A DNA stretch of 48,147 nucleotides. Source: Actinomycetota bacterium (GTDB lineage: Bacteria > Actinomycetota > Acidimicrobiia > Spongiisociales > UBA11373). Of the stretch, positions 22,514-31,348 are shown piece after piece. A model generated the notes under the pieces. The model saw only the letters and a list, made by a program, of their open reading frames with translations. It was not told the DNA's origin and searched no databases. Location: contig JAHLKU010000017.1 in assembly GCA_020444505.1 (NCBI GenBank), positions 1-48,147 on the forward strand. The letters run 5' to 3'. Both the position numbers and the translations under genes were made by a program. How positions within the stretch are numbered: the first letter of the stretch is position 1; every line of letters starts with the position of its first letter.

Positions 22514-23866
22514 TCACCCGGCCGAGCCCTCGATCACTGCGGCGATCGCCGCCGCCTCGGACGCCACCGTGGCGGGGTCCACCAGATCGGAGGCTCCGGT
22601 GGTCAGGAGGTCCACCCAGCCGTCCAGCACCCCGGAGGCGGTGCCCGACGCGTACAGCGACGCCTGCAGTTCGGCGAGGCGCAGGTCCACGAGTTCGGCG
22701 TACTCGTCGACGGCGAGGAAGCGCTCCGAGAGCACGTTGCCGCCCGGGGCGTCGGGGCCCGCCGTCCCGGCGTCGGGGGGGCCGCCGGCCGGGCGGTCGG
22801 GGCGGTCTCCTGCATCGGGAGGGCCGCCCACCTCTCCACCGGGGCCGTGCTGGGCGCCGTAGGCGAGGTTGTGGTCCCAGGGGACCACGGTGAACTCCCC
22901 GGTGCCGGGATCCCAGTACAGGTACGAGTTGTTGCCGGGGCCGTCGATGTCGTCGAAGTTGGCGATCAGTTCCTGCGCCGCCAGGTAGGTGGCGAAGGCG
23001 TCCACGTCGAGACGGTCGGCGATCTCGGCGGCGAAGGTGGCGTCGTCCGACTCGTTCAGGAACTGCAGGAACTCGATGAGCGGGGTCAGGTCGGCATTGC
23101 CCTCTCCCGCCTCCTGGTCGAACACCTCGTCGTAGGCGTCGGGGTCGTCGCCCCGGTAGGTGTAGTCGCCGGTGCTCTCCGCCTTGTACAACGCCCCGTC
23201 GGCCGAGAACGCGTCGGCCATCCACACGTCGTCGGGGTGTTCCAGCACCAGGCGCAGCGTCTCGTCGCTGCCGTTCACGGAGAACCGGACGTACACGGCG
23301 TCCTGCGAGGCGAGGCCGGCCAGGTCCAGCACCTCGACGGCGACGGCCTCGTTGAGCGCCGACTCGGAGGCGTTGGACCGGACCACGAAGTCGGAGATGC
23401 CCTCGTGTGCCTGCCCGTCGACGTACTCGTCGAGGCGGAGCAGCCAGGGGAGGCTCTCCGGCGCGTCGGCGTCGGCATCGGTGGTGGGCCCGCCGGGCCC
23501 TCCGGGCGCGGTCGATCCCTGTCGCAGCCCGAACAGCGACGAGTTGCCCTTGAGTCGCACGCCGGCGTGCTCGTAGGCGGTTCCGTCGATGGTGATCGTC
23601 GCCTCGATCCACTCCTTCTCGCCGGTGGCGGCGTAGGTGTCGATCATCTCCTCGTAGTCGCCGGTGTCGAACGTGACCGCGATCTCGTGGATCTGCGAGG
23701 GGTCGAAGAAGCCCGACCCGGTGCCTGCGGCGGCGCCGGCGGTGGTGCCGGCGCCGCCACAGGCTGCGACGACCAGTGCGGCGGAGAGCACGAGTGCCGC
23801 AAGGCGGCCCCGCGGGAGATTCGGGGCCATGCCGTCCGGTCGTGTCGCTGGGCGGGTCATGCCCAC
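22514..23866 (-). CDS. CotH-kinase-family lipoprotein
   Basis: A 450-aa lipoprotein with lipobox VVAACGGAG (Cys ~36). CotH-family landmarks follow in order: IHEIAVTFDTGDYEEMI; AGVRLKGNSSL; RLDEYVDGQAHEGISDFVVR (the Phe/Leu-Arg-Ser 'scaffold' segment); NEAVAVEVLDLAGLA; and the active-site region YLYWDPGTGEFTVVPWDHNL. CotH proteins are protein kinases first known from spore coats and also found in secreted proteins of non-sporing bacteria. After PWDHNLAYG there is a Gly/Pro/Asp-rich insertion (GGPPDAGDRPDRP repeated loosely) of about 35 residues. GTG at 23866 or ATG at 23860 could be the start; neither has a good ribosome binding site. Confidence 0.85.
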   Translation of the reverse strand: MGMTRPATRPDGMAPNLPRGRLAALVLSAALVVAACGGAGTTAGAAAGTGSGFFDPSQIHEIAVTFDTGDYEEMIDTYAATGEKEWIEATITIDGTAYEHAGVRLKGNSSLFGLRQGSTAPGGPGGPTTDADADAPESLPWLLRLDEYVDGQAHEGISDFVVRSNASESALNEAVAVEVLDLAGLASQDAVYVRFSVNGSDETLRLVLEHPDDVWMADAFSADGALYKAESTGDYTYRGDDPDAYDEVFDQEAGEGNADLTPLIEFLQFLNESDDATFAAEIADRLDVDAFATYLAAQELIANFDDIDGPGNNSYLYWDPGTGEFTVVPWDHNLAYGAQHGPGGEVGGPPDAGDRPDRPAGGPPDAGTAGPDAPGGNVLSERFLAVDEYAELVDLRLAELQASLYASGTASGVLDGWVDLLTTGASDLVDPATVASEAAAIAAVIEGSAG

Positions 23867-23948
23867 ACTGCACCACGAAGGGTTCGGAGAACCCCGAGGG
23901 CTTCCTGGGAGGTCGCTGGGAGTGTCGGTCCGGCAGGATGTGCCGGTG

Positions 23949-24470
23949 CTACGGGTCGGGGACCTCGACCGCGAGGTCGCCGAGGGCGGCGAGGAAGGCG
24001 TCGGCGTTGGACGACACGGGCCGCTTCAACGCGGTGAGGCCGGTGTGCTCCGTGCGCCACCTGCCGTCGCCGAAGTCGGTGATGAAGTGGCGGAACCGGT
24101 TGCCGGAGCCGGCGTCGTGATCGAACCAGTGAACCCGCACCCCGGCGAGCGGGGCGGTGTGCAGGAGGTCCTTGGGACGGTTGCGCACGCCGCTGCGGGT
24201 GCCGAGCGACAGGCTCGTGTCGGTGAGCAGCAGGAACGTCCCCCCGTAGCCCCGGAAGCCCTTGTCGGGGTCGTACCCCAGTTCCTTCGCCACGGCGGCG
24301 CGCCGGCGGATGCCCCCGGTGGGCCCGGAGTAGTGGACCAGCGGCCCGTCGCCTGCTCGGAACGCCCCTCCGCCCGGCATGTCGGCCGAGGTCGTGACCC
24401 AGGAGACGACGGTCTCTCCCGGCAGGTGCTCCGCCGCCCACGCATCGAGGTCCTGGTGTTTGAAGCCCAT
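23949..24470 (-). CDS. Protein of unknown function, possibly PH-like
   Basis: A 173-aa soluble protein with no signal peptide. The middle has a strand-rich part (TFLLLTDTSLSLGTRSGVRN, then GVRVHWFDHDAG, RFRHFITDFGDGRW) resembling bacterial PH-like domains, ending in a helix DAFLAALGDL. This is a weak resemblance. The ATG is 23 bp after the stop of the RNA methyltransferase gene, so it is probably the end of that operon. Ribosome binding site is poor. Confidence 0.6.
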   Translation of the reverse strand: MGFKHQDLDAWAAEHLPGETVVSWVTTSADMPGGGAFRAGDGPLVHYSGPTGGIRRRAAVAKELGYDPDKGFRGYGGTFLLLTDTSLSLGTRSGVRNRPKDLLHTAPLAGVRVHWFDHDAGSGNRFRHFITDFGDGRWRTEHTGLTALKRPVSSNADAFLAALGDLAVEVPDP

Positions 24471-24493
24471 GGTGGGCGGGACCCTAGCGGCGG

Positions 24494-25708
24494 TCAGGTC
24501 CGTACGAAGGACGCCACGGTCTCGACGTGGAACGTCTGGGGGAACAGGTCCACCGGCGCCGCCCACTCCAGGAGGTAGCCCCGCTCGGCCAGGCCCCGCG
24601 CATCGCGGGCCAGCGACGCCGGGTCGCACGACACGTAGGCGATCCGCCGGGGCTCGCATGCGGCCACGCCGTCCACCCCCGCGGCGCCGAGGCCGTCCCG
24701 GGGCGGGTCCACCACGGCCAGGTCCCACGGGTCCCGCACCGCCGACAGCCCGGTGGCGAAGTCCACGTTGAACAGGCGGTGCTCGATGCCGGCCCTGCCG
24801 GCGTTGTGGGCGAAGTCGACGGCGGCGGTCTCGTCGGCCTCCACCGCGATCACCCGGCCGGCGTCGCGGCCCACGCCGACCCCGAACAGGCCGCCGCCGG
24901 CGTAGCCGTCCATCAGCGTGTCGTCCGGCTCGGGCCGGAGCGCCTCCCGCACCAGGGCGACCAGGGCCCCGGCGCCGGGCGTGTTGTTCTGGAAGAAGGC
25001 GTCGCCGGTGATGCGGAAGCGGAACCCGGCCGCCTCCTCGTGCAGCACGCCGTCGCCCACCACGGGGAGGAGGCCGTCGGGAGTGCGGTGCACCACGCCG
25101 CAGCCCCAGCCCTCCGCCCCATCGGGCAGGTCGCCGCTCACCACGGCGAGGGTCTCGCCGGTGGCGGTCCCCACCCGCAGCGTGATGCCCCGGGCGTCGC
25201 CGAGGGGCCCCAGCCGCCCGAACAGGTCGGCGAGGGCGGGGTGCATCAGGTGGCACTCGTCGATGGGCACGGTGTCGCGGCTGCGGCGCCTGCGCAGCGC
25301 GGGGCGGCCGAAGGTGACGGCGAAGTCCATGCGGTTGCGGTAGCCGTAGGGGTCGCCGGTGGTGAGCGTCGCCCGCACCGGGGGGTCGGCGATGCCGCCC
25401 AGGTGCCGCAATTGGCCGGCCACGATGGTCTGCTTCCAGTCGCGCTGCGCTTCGTACGCAGCGAACTGCCACTGGCAGCCCCCGCAGTCGGCGAAGTGGG
25501 GGCACGGCGGCTCCACCCGCTGCGGGGACGGCTCCAGCACCCGGGTCAGCTCCACCCGCGCCCACGAGCCCTTGTCCCGGACGACCTCGCCCTCCACCAG
25601 TTCGCCCGGCATGGCGCCGGCCACGAAGTGGGCCTTGCCGTCGAGGCGGGCGACGGCCTCGCCGCGGTGGGCGACGTCGGTGGGTCTCAGCTGGATCACG
25701 GCGGCCAA
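24494..25708 (-). CDS. TrmA/RlmD-family RNA m5U methyltransferase
   Basis: A 404-aa class I SAM-dependent enzyme that methylates C5 of a uridine in tRNA or rRNA. An N-terminal TRAM-like beta barrel (~1-60) is followed by the iron-sulfur cysteines CPHFADCGGC plus a fourth in DTVPIDECHLMHP. The catalytic domain has FFQNNTPGAGALVALVREAL (RumA-type motif), SAM site LMDGYAGGGLFGVGVGRDAG, NPPR-like LAVVDPPRDGLG and the nucleophile motif YVSCDPASLARD with the catalytic Cys. All key residues are present. Whether the target is tRNA U54 or a 23S rRNA uridine cannot be told from sequence alone. Confidence 0.92.
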   Translation of the reverse strand: MAAVIQLRPTDVAHRGEAVARLDGKAHFVAGAMPGELVEGEVVRDKGSWARVELTRVLEPSPQRVEPPCPHFADCGGCQWQFAAYEAQRDWKQTIVAGQLRHLGGIADPPVRATLTTGDPYGYRNRMDFAVTFGRPALRRRRSRDTVPIDECHLMHPALADLFGRLGPLGDARGITLRVGTATGETLAVVSGDLPDGAEGWGCGVVHRTPDGLLPVVGDGVLHEEAAGFRFRITGDAFFQNNTPGAGALVALVREALRPEPDDTLMDGYAGGGLFGVGVGRDAGRVIAVEADETAAVDFAHNAGRAGIEHRLFNVDFATGLSAVRDPWDLAVVDPPRDGLGAAGVDGVAACEPRRIAYVSCDPASLARDARGLAERGYLLEWAAPVDLFPQTFHVETVASFVRT

Positions 25709-25723
25709 GGTAGCCGTTCCCGG

Positions 25724-26587
25724 TCAGCCCTCCGCCGGTTCGAACACCAGCGCCCGCCCGTCGCCGGTGGAGAGGGTGAGCGTGGTGCCCTCCACCGTCA
25801 TCGTGGCGGCGTCCGACAGCGCGGCGTGGAAGCGGGCCTCCTGGTCCATGATCTCGGGCGCGCAGGCCATCAGCGTGGTGGCGACGTCGCCGACCACGAC
25901 GGTGACCGCCGTGGCGCCGCTGCCGCCGGTGATCTCGAAGCTCCCGGTGAACTGGTTGCAGCCGCCGCTGCCGGACAACGTGCCCATGCCTGCGCCGCTG
26001 TCGATGGTGAGGGTCACCTCGGTGCCGGCGACCGTCGACGCGGCGGTGTCGCCGTCGACGAACGTGGTGAGCCGCCACGCGCCGCTCAAGGGCAGTTCGG
26101 GGGTCGGCTCGGGGGCGGCCAGCACGATGGCGGCCGACCCGTCGGCGGCCACCAGGGTCGGCCCGGCATCCCGGTCGGCGAGGGTGTCCACCCTGGCGAG
26201 CGCCTGGAAGAAACGCTGCTCCTGGTCCATGACCCCCTGGTCCATGCAGGCCATCTCCGTCCAGGCCAGGTCGACGATGGACACGCCGTCGCCGGGGCCG
26301 AGGGCGATCGAACCGCCGAACGAGTTGCAGCCACTGTTGCCGCCGATGGTGCCGTCCTCGAAGAAGCGGATGGTGGGCACCGCATCGGGGAGCACAGGGT
26401 CGTCGGCGCCGTCGATGCCGAAGGAGACGACCACCCAGGAGGTGCCGGTGAGCCCGGCTGCGCCGGGGCCGGGCACGGCGGTCGTCGGCACGGAGGCGGT
26501 GGGGTCCGAGGCGTCCTCGCCCCCTCCGCCGCACGCGGCGGCGGCCAGGGCGACGAGGGCGAGCGTGGCGACGAATCGGTGGGTCAT
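25724..26587 (-). CDS. Lipoprotein with two META (HslJ-like) domains
   Basis: A 287-aa lipoprotein: signal with ALAAAACGGGG, Thr/Pro linker, then two tandem META domains. Domain 1 (~45-150) has LTGTSWVVVSFGIDG, NSGCNSFGGS and MACMDQGVMDQEQRFFQAL. Domain 2 (~170-285) has LSGAWRLTTFVDGD, SGGCNQFTGS and LMACAPEIMDQEARFHAAL. Each keeps the GCNxFxG core and the later Cys that probably forms a disulfide. META proteins such as HslJ are outer-surface or periplasmic stress-linked proteins without known enzyme activity. Its stop lies 15 bp before the methyltransferase start. Confidence 0.87.
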   Translation of the reverse strand: MTHRFVATLALVALAAAACGGGGEDASDPTASVPTTAVPGPGAAGLTGTSWVVVSFGIDGADDPVLPDAVPTIRFFEDGTIGGNSGCNSFGGSIALGPGDGVSIVDLAWTEMACMDQGVMDQEQRFFQALARVDTLADRDAGPTLVAADGSAAIVLAAPEPTPELPLSGAWRLTTFVDGDTAASTVAGTEVTLTIDSGAGMGTLSGSGGCNQFTGSFEITGGSGATAVTVVVGDVATTLMACAPEIMDQEARFHAALSDAATMTVEGTTLTLSTGDGRALVFEPAEG

Positions 26588-26645
26588 GGCGTCCTTCTCG
26601 GTGATGGTCTGTCGATGGGACGGTCGGGCGGGGCCTGCCGGTTCC

Positions 26646-27050
26646 TCACGGCCGGTGCGATGCGATCGCTGCGAGGTGCTCGCGGTCGCGGGGACGGTCG
26701 GCGAGGCGCTTGTACGCCACGATGTGCTCCAGACGGACGCAGGGGATGCCGTCGAGGTCCTCGGCGGTGTCGATGTAGGTGTCGACCGGCGTTCGGCCGT
26801 ACCGCCACGAGCGGCCGATGGTGATGTCCCCGTCGTCCACCCGCACGATCTCCACCCCGTCGGGCTCCAGCATCGCGGTCTCACCGATCTCGACGGCCCG
26901 GTCCCATGCGGGACCGCGGCAGACCACGTCCAGGTCGCCCACCTCCTCGATCCAGCCGCGCAGCAGCAGCGGCCCGCTCCCGAACAGCGCCCAATCGCCG
27001 TCGGGGAGGCCGAGGCCGCGCAGCCGGGCGATGAAGGGGTGGTCGCGCAC
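26646..27050 (-). CDS. Nucleotidyltransferase-fold protein of unknown function
   Basis: A 134-aa protein. The start is taken as GTG (27048-27050) because homologous-looking content begins at RDHPFIARLRGLGLPDGDWA; the longer frame to 27308 is Arg/Pro-rich and reads like non-coding DNA. It has LFGSGPLLLRGWIEEVGDLD, where GSGP...GDLDVV recalls the GS...DxD motif of nucleotidyltransferases. A substrate-specific part YIDTAEDLDGIPCVRLEHIV and a helix YKRLADRPRDREHLAAI follow; that helix is common in MNT-like and kanamycin-nucleotidyltransferase-like proteins. Function is not known. Confidence 0.6.
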   Translation of the reverse strand: MRDHPFIARLRGLGLPDGDWALFGSGPLLLRGWIEEVGDLDVVCRGPAWDRAVEIGETAMLEPDGVEIVRVDDGDITIGRSWRYGRTPVDTYIDTAEDLDGIPCVRLEHIVAYKRLADRPRDREHLAAIASHRP

Positions 27051-27177
27051 GGGAACCTGGTCTCGTCGACACGCCGAGGCTAGATACCCCGGCGGGTGCG
27101 GGTTGGCTGCTTGGCAGAATGGGTACCGGTGCCGGGGTGGGAGCATCGGTGGAGCAGCGCGAACGGGAGCAGGGCGG

Positions 27178-27765
27178 ATGAGCGCACGGCAGATCGTGGT
27201 GGTCCGGCACGGCCAGACCGAATGGAGCGACGCCCGGCGCCACACCGGGCGCACCGACATCCCCCTCACCGACCTGGGGCGCCGGCAGGCCGACGCCCTC
27301 GCCGGCATGCTGGAGGCCTTCGAGTTCGACGCCGTGGTGTCGTCCCCGTTGGCCCGCGCGTGGGAGACGATGGAGCGGGCCCGCCTCGGCCCCGACGGCG
27401 TGGCCGACGACGACCTGATGGAGTGGGACTACGGGGTGTACGAGGGCCGTCGCACCGTGGACATCCGCGACGAGATCCCGGGCTGGTCGGTGTGGACCCA
27501 CCCCATCCCCGGTGGCGAGTCGCTCGCCGGGGTGGGTGAGCGCGTCGACCGGGCCATCGCCCGGGCCCTCGAGGCCGGTGAGACGGTGGCCGTGTTCGGC
27601 CACGCCCACCTGCTGCGGATCTTCGCCGCCCGGTGGGTGGGCCTGCCTCCGGAGGCGGGGCGCCATCTGCAACTCGACACCGCCACTGTGTCGGTCCTCG
27701 GCTGGGAGCGCGAGAACCGCGTCATCCACCGCTGGAACCACGTCTGTCCGGCGGCGGGCCGCTAG
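27178..27765 (+). CDS. Histidine phosphatase (phosphoglycerate-mutase-like)
   Basis: A 195-aa branch-1 histidine phosphatase. The catalytic RHG motif is [20 protein letters not shown]; other parts are [11 protein letters not shown] (second Arg), [11 protein letters not shown] (Glu acid) and [15 protein letters not shown] (second His). This is the pattern of the PhoE/GpmB type. ATG with GCAGGG upstream. It is 16 bp ahead of glucose-6-phosphate isomerase, so the two are co-transcribed and the phosphatase may act on a sugar phosphate, but cofactor-dependent mutase activity cannot be excluded. Confidence 0.88.
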   Translation: MSARQIVVVRHGQTEWSDARRHTGRTDIPLTDLGRRQADALAGMLEAFEFDAVVSSPLARAWETMERARLGPDGVADDDLMEWDYGVYEGRRTVDIRDEIPGWSVWTHPIPGGESLAGVGERVDRAIARALEAGETVAVFGHAHLLRIFAARWVGLPPEAGRHLQLDTATVSVLGWERENRVIHRWNHVCPAAGR

Positions 27766-27781
27766 CGAACGGAGCACACCC

Positions 27782-29410
27782 ATGGAATCGATCACCGCCA
27801 CGCCGGAGTGGGCCGCCCTCGAAGCGCTCGCCGCCGCAGGGCCCCCGGACCTGAGGGAGGCGTTCGATGCCGACCCGGGCCGGGCGGAGCGGCTCACCTT
27901 CACCGCCGGCGACCTGCTGGTGGACCTCTCCAAGCACCTGGTGACCGGCGAGATCGTGGACGCCCTGCTCGCCCTGGGGCGCAGAGCCGGCCTGGAGGAG
28001 CGCACGGCAGCCCTCTTCGGCGGGGAGCACCTCAACACCACCGAGGACCGGGCCGTGCTGCACCCTGCACTGCGCGCCGCCCCCGGCGACCGCTTCGCCG
28101 ACGAGGGGCGTGACGTGGTGGCCGACGTGCACCGGGTGCTCGACCGGATGGAGGCCCTCGCCGCCCGGGTGCGCTCGGGGGAGTGGCGGGGCCACACCGG
28201 GGAGCCGATTCGCGACGTGGTGAACATCGGCATCGGGGGCTCCGACCTGGGCCCGGCGATGGCCTACGGCGCGCTGCGCCGTTTCACGACGCCCGCCCTG
28301 CGGGCGCATTTCGTCTCGAACGTGGACCCGGCCCACCTCGAGTCGGTCCTCGCCGTCACCGACCCCGCCACCACGCTGTTCGTGGTGGCGTCGAAGACGT
28401 TCACCACCGTCGAGACGCTCTCCAACGCCCGGGCGGCCCGCCGCCGCGTCACCGAGGCGCTGGGCGGCGAGGACGCGGTGGCCCGCCACTTCGTGGCGGT
28501 CTCCACCAACGCCGATGCGGTGGCGGCGTTCGGCATCGACCCGGAGCACATGTTCGAGTTCTGGGACTGGGTGGGCGGCCGGTACTCCATGGACTCGGCG
28601 ATCGGCCTCTCGCTGATGATCGCCGTGGGCCCCGACCGCTTCCGGGAGATGCTGGCGGGGTTCCGCTCGATCGACGAGCACGTCCGCGAGATGCCGATGG
28701 GGCAGAACGTCCCGGCGCTGCTGGGGCTGATCGGCGTCTGGTACCGCGACTTCCTGGGCCTGCCGTCGTACGCCGTGCTGCCCTACGCCCAGGACCTGGC
28801 CCGCTTCCCCGCCTACCTGCAGCAGCTGGACATGGAGTCGAACGGCAAGCGGGTGCGCCTCGACGGGACGGAGGTGGATCTGGACACCGGCCCGATCGTG
28901 TGGGGCGAGCCCGGCACCAACGGGCAGCACGCCTTCTACCAGTTGCTCCACCAGGGGACCACGGTGGTCCCCGCCGACCTGATCGGGTTCGTGGAGCCGA
29001 TGGCCGACGACGACGATGGACGCCACGACCTGCTGGTCGCCAACCTGCTGGCGCAGGCGGAGGCGCTGGCGTTCGGCAAGACGCCCGCCGAGGTGGCCGC
29101 CGCCGGGGTCGGCGCCGCGCTGGTGCCGCACCGCACCTTCCCCGGCAACCGCCCCACGTCGGTGATCCTTGCCCCGGCGCTCACCCCGTCGGTGCTGGGG
29201 CAACTGGTGGCGCTCTACGAGCACAAGGTGTTCACCCAGGGCACGGTGTGGGGCATCAACTCGTTCGACCAGTGGGGCGTGGAGCTGGGCAAGGAGCTCG
29301 CCACCACCATCGCCGGGGAGGTGATGGCAGCGGAGCGGCCCGGCCTCGACCACGACGCCTCCACCGCGGCGTTGATCCGCCGCTACCGGGAGGGCCGGGG
29401 GAGGGCCTGA
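27782..29410 (+). CDS. pgi: Glucose-6-phosphate isomerase
   Basis: Glycolytic enzyme (542 aa, normal length) interconverting glucose-6-phosphate and fructose-6-phosphate in the cytoplasm. Characteristic pieces: [20 protein letters not shown] (phosphate site), [33 protein letters not shown] (PGI signature 1), [31 protein letters not shown] and [15 protein letters not shown] (signature 2). The catalytic Glu lies in [16 protein letters not shown] at 27782 has GGAGCACACCC upstream. It belongs with the phosphatase gene. Confidence 0.97.
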   Translation: MESITATPEWAALEALAAAGPPDLREAFDADPGRAERLTFTAGDLLVDLSKHLVTGEIVDALLALGRRAGLEERTAALFGGEHLNTTEDRAVLHPALRAAPGDRFADEGRDVVADVHRVLDRMEALAARVRSGEWRGHTGEPIRDVVNIGIGGSDLGPAMAYGALRRFTTPALRAHFVSNVDPAHLESVLAVTDPATTLFVVASKTFTTVETLSNARAARRRVTEALGGEDAVARHFVAVSTNADAVAAFGIDPEHMFEFWDWVGGRYSMDSAIGLSLMIAVGPDRFREMLAGFRSIDEHVREMPMGQNVPALLGLIGVWYRDFLGLPSYAVLPYAQDLARFPAYLQQLDMESNGKRVRLDGTEVDLDTGPIVWGEPGTNGQHAFYQLLHQGTTVVPADLIGFVEPMADDDDGRHDLLVANLLAQAEALAFGKTPAEVAAAGVGAALVPHRTFPGNRPTSVILAPALTPSVLGQLVALYEHKVFTQGTVWGINSFDQWGVELGKELATTIAGEVMAAERPGLDHDASTAALIRRYREGRGRA

Positions 29411-29556
29411 CGGCTCGCCGCTCGAAGACGATCGCCGCTCACGCGTCGGTCCTGAAGCCCTCGGGTCCTTCCCGCGTGCCGGAGCGCGGGGCGACCTCGG
29501 CAGGGGCGGGTGCCCGCTGCGGTACGGTCCCGGTGACGACCCTCGGGAGGCACACC

Positions 29557-30072
29557 ATGGAGACCTGGGATGCGATCAGGGCGCGCCGCAACGTGCGCGA
29601 CTTCGAGGACCGGCCGATCCCGGGCGCCGACCTGGACCGGATCCTGGAGGCGGCCCGCCGCTCGCCGTCGTCCCGCAACGGCCAGCCGTGGGACTTCGTC
29701 CTCGTGGCCGATCGGGAGCGGCTCCAGGCGCTGTCCGGCGTGTGGCGCGGCGCCGGCCACGTCGCCCGCTCGGCGGCCACGATCGCGATCGTCGCCCCGG
29801 TCCCCGACGACGAGCGCTCCGCCGCGTCGCTGCACTACGACCTGGGCCAGGCGACCATCCAGACGATGCTCGCCGCCGCCGACCTCGGTATCGGCTCCGG
29901 CCACGCTGCGGTCCGCGATCAGGACCTGGCCCGGGAGGTGCTCGGCCTTCCCGGGGACCGCTTCCTGGCCTGGCTCATCGCCCTCGGCTACCCCGCCGAC
30001 CGCCCGCTGCGCCCCATCGAGCACCCCGATCGCCGCCCGTTCGACGAGGTCGTCCACCGCGAGACGTGGTGA
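29557..30072 (+). CDS. Nitroreductase-family FMN oxidoreductase
   Basis: A 171-aa flavoprotein. N-terminal FMN-phosphate region AIRARRNVRDFEDRPIPGAD, then AARRSPSSRNGQPWDFVLV (FMN-binding Ser/Asn), LGQATIQTMLAAADLGIGSG and a C-terminal FLAWLIALGYPADRPLRPI. The 'R(R)xVRxFxDRPIP' and 'PSxxNxQPW' pattern defines the family. ATG with CGGGAGG upstream. It follows pgi after 146 bp in which no other feature was seen. Substrate unknown; members reduce nitroaromatics, quinones or flavins. Confidence 0.9.
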   Translation: METWDAIRARRNVRDFEDRPIPGADLDRILEAARRSPSSRNGQPWDFVLVADRERLQALSGVWRGAGHVARSAATIAIVAPVPDDERSAASLHYDLGQATIQTMLAAADLGIGSGHAAVRDQDLAREVLGLPGDRFLAWLIALGYPADRPLRPIEHPDRRPFDEVVHRETW

Positions 30073-30145
30073 GGGGTCCCGGGCCGAGCCTCCGCGGCGT
30101 GTGAACGGCCCCAGGAGGGACGGCAGAGCCCCCCGGGCGCACGAA

Positions 30146-30165
30146 ACCACGCCGGATGGCGTGGT
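30146..30165 (-). terminator. Terminator of tRNA-Ile
   Basis: Read on the minus strand, ACCACGCC, loop ATCC, GGCGTGGT, then TTCG: an 8-bp stem whose last T begins a TTT run. It begins 4 bp beyond the tRNA 3' end, the usual place for a tRNA terminator. Confidence 0.65.
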
Positions 30166-30169
30166 CTCG

Positions 30170-30244
30170 TGGGCCCGGCTGGATTCGAACCAGCGACCTC
30201 ATCCTTATCAGGGATGCGCTCTAACCAGGCTGAGCTACGGGCCC
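30170..30244 (-). tRNA. tRNA-Ile (GAT anticodon)
   Basis: A full cloverleaf of 75 nt. Acceptor GGGCCCG pairs with CGGGCCC; D-arm GCTC/GAGC; anticodon stem CATCC/GGATG with loop CTGATAA, so the anticodon is GAT; T-arm GCTGG/CCAGC with TTCGAAT; discriminator A. CCA is not encoded. It is a stand-alone gene rather than part of an rRNA operon in this window. Confidence 0.97.
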
Positions 30245-30275
30245 GCGGAGCGGGAGGATACCACCGGCCGGCCGG

Positions 30276-31196
30276 TCACCCTCCGAGCAGGTCCATGGTC
30301 TCGCCGGTGCGCTGCATGTCGTCCGACCACATGGTCTGCAGGTAGAAGCGGCTCACGCCGACCCCGGCCATCTCGGCGAGCTCGGCCTGCACCTGCTCGG
30401 CGGTGCCGCAGGGGGTGTTGCGTGCCTCGAAATGGGCCTGGATCTCCTCGACCGTCGTCCCGTCCTCGGCGGCGAGCTCGGCGAGGCGCTCCCGGTAGTC
30501 GGCTTCGTCTGCGCCGACGAGCACGGCGCCGGAACTGCTGATGAGGAGGGCGTCGGGGTCGCGGCCTGCGGCGGCCGCCTCGGATCGGGCGAGGGCGATG
30601 CGGGCCCGCATGCCTTCGGGGGTGTCGGGGTACATGTTGTACTCGTCGGCGTAGCGGCCGGCGAGGGTGGGCGTCTTGACGGCACCGCGGCCGCCGACCA
30701 CCACCTGGAACCCCTCGGTGGGCCGGGGGTGGAGGTCGCGGGCCTGGAGGGTGGCGTGCCTGCCGTCGAACCCCTCCCCGGCGGCCATGGCCCGCACATA
30801 GGCGAGGGCGTCTTCCATCATCTCGTAGCGCTCGGCCAGGGGCGGGTAGCGGAACCCGAACACCTCGTGCTCCAGGTCGAGCCAGCCGGTGCCGAGCCCG
30901 AGGGTGAACCGCCCGCCCGACATCCGGTCGATGGTGAAGGCGCTCTTGGCGAACACGGCGGGGTGGCGGAACGTCACCGGGCCCACCATCACGGACAGGC
31001 GGATGGCCGAGGTGTCCCGGGCCAGGCCGCCGAGCAGGGCGAACGCATCGGGCGCCGGCCGTTCGATGCCTTCCTCGGCGAGGGTGAAGAGGTAGTGGTC
31101 GGGGATGGCGAAGCAGGCGAGGCCGCGGTCCTCGGCCCAGCGGGCGGCGGCCAGCACGACGTCGTAGGTGCCCGAGGCCTGCAATCCGTACTCCAT
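30276..31196 (-). CDS. LLM-class, probably F420-dependent, oxidoreductase
   Basis: A 306-aa luciferase-like monooxygenase-fold enzyme. Landmarks: AARWAEDRGLACFAIPDHYL near the N-terminus, RLSVMVGPVTFRHPAVFAKS, DRMSGGRFTLGLGTGWLDLE (the family's GR..LGxGxGW motif) and FQVVVGGRGAVKTPTLAGRY. These fit the actinobacterial F420-dependent group better than FMN luciferases. The ATG at 31194-31196 is chosen because the family's usual N-terminus starts there; upstream residues of the longer frame overlap the tRNA-Ala gene. Substrate unknown. Confidence 0.87.
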   Translation of the reverse strand: MEYGLQASGTYDVVLAAARWAEDRGLACFAIPDHYLFTLAEEGIERPAPDAFALLGGLARDTSAIRLSVMVGPVTFRHPAVFAKSAFTIDRMSGGRFTLGLGTGWLDLEHEVFGFRYPPLAERYEMMEDALAYVRAMAAGEGFDGRHATLQARDLHPRPTEGFQVVVGGRGAVKTPTLAGRYADEYNMYPDTPEGMRARIALARSEAAAAGRDPDALLISSSGAVLVGADEADYRERLAELAAEDGTTVEEIQAHFEARNTPCGTAEQVQAELAEMAGVGVSRFYLQTMWSDDMQRTGETMDLLGG

Positions 31197-31250
31197 GGCG
31201 GCGCAGCCTAGACCGCCCTGCCCCGGGCGCCCCGTAGACTGTCGGCGTCC

Positions 31251-31324
31251 GGGGATGTAGCTCAGTCCGGCAGAGCACCTGGTTTGCAACCAGGGGGTCA
31301 GGGGTTCGAATCCCCTCATCTCCA
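31251..31324 (+). tRNA. tRNA-Ala (TGC anticodon)
   Basis: A 74-nt cloverleaf. Acceptor GGGGATG pairs with CATCTCC and includes the G3:U70 wobble pair, the identity element of alanine tRNAs. Anticodon stem CCTGG/CCAGG with loop TTTGCAA gives TGC; T-arm AGGGG/CCCCT with TTCGAAT; discriminator A; no encoded CCA. The thiolase gene starts 25 bp downstream with no visible terminator between. Confidence 0.97.
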
Positions 31325-31348
31325 CGGACCGACCCACAGGGAGACACC

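Noticed and set aside
23880-23894. Small GGGTTC/GAACCC hairpin after the 173-aa gene
   Set aside because: Six-base stem with a three-base loop and no T tract; too weak to call a terminator in GC-rich DNA.
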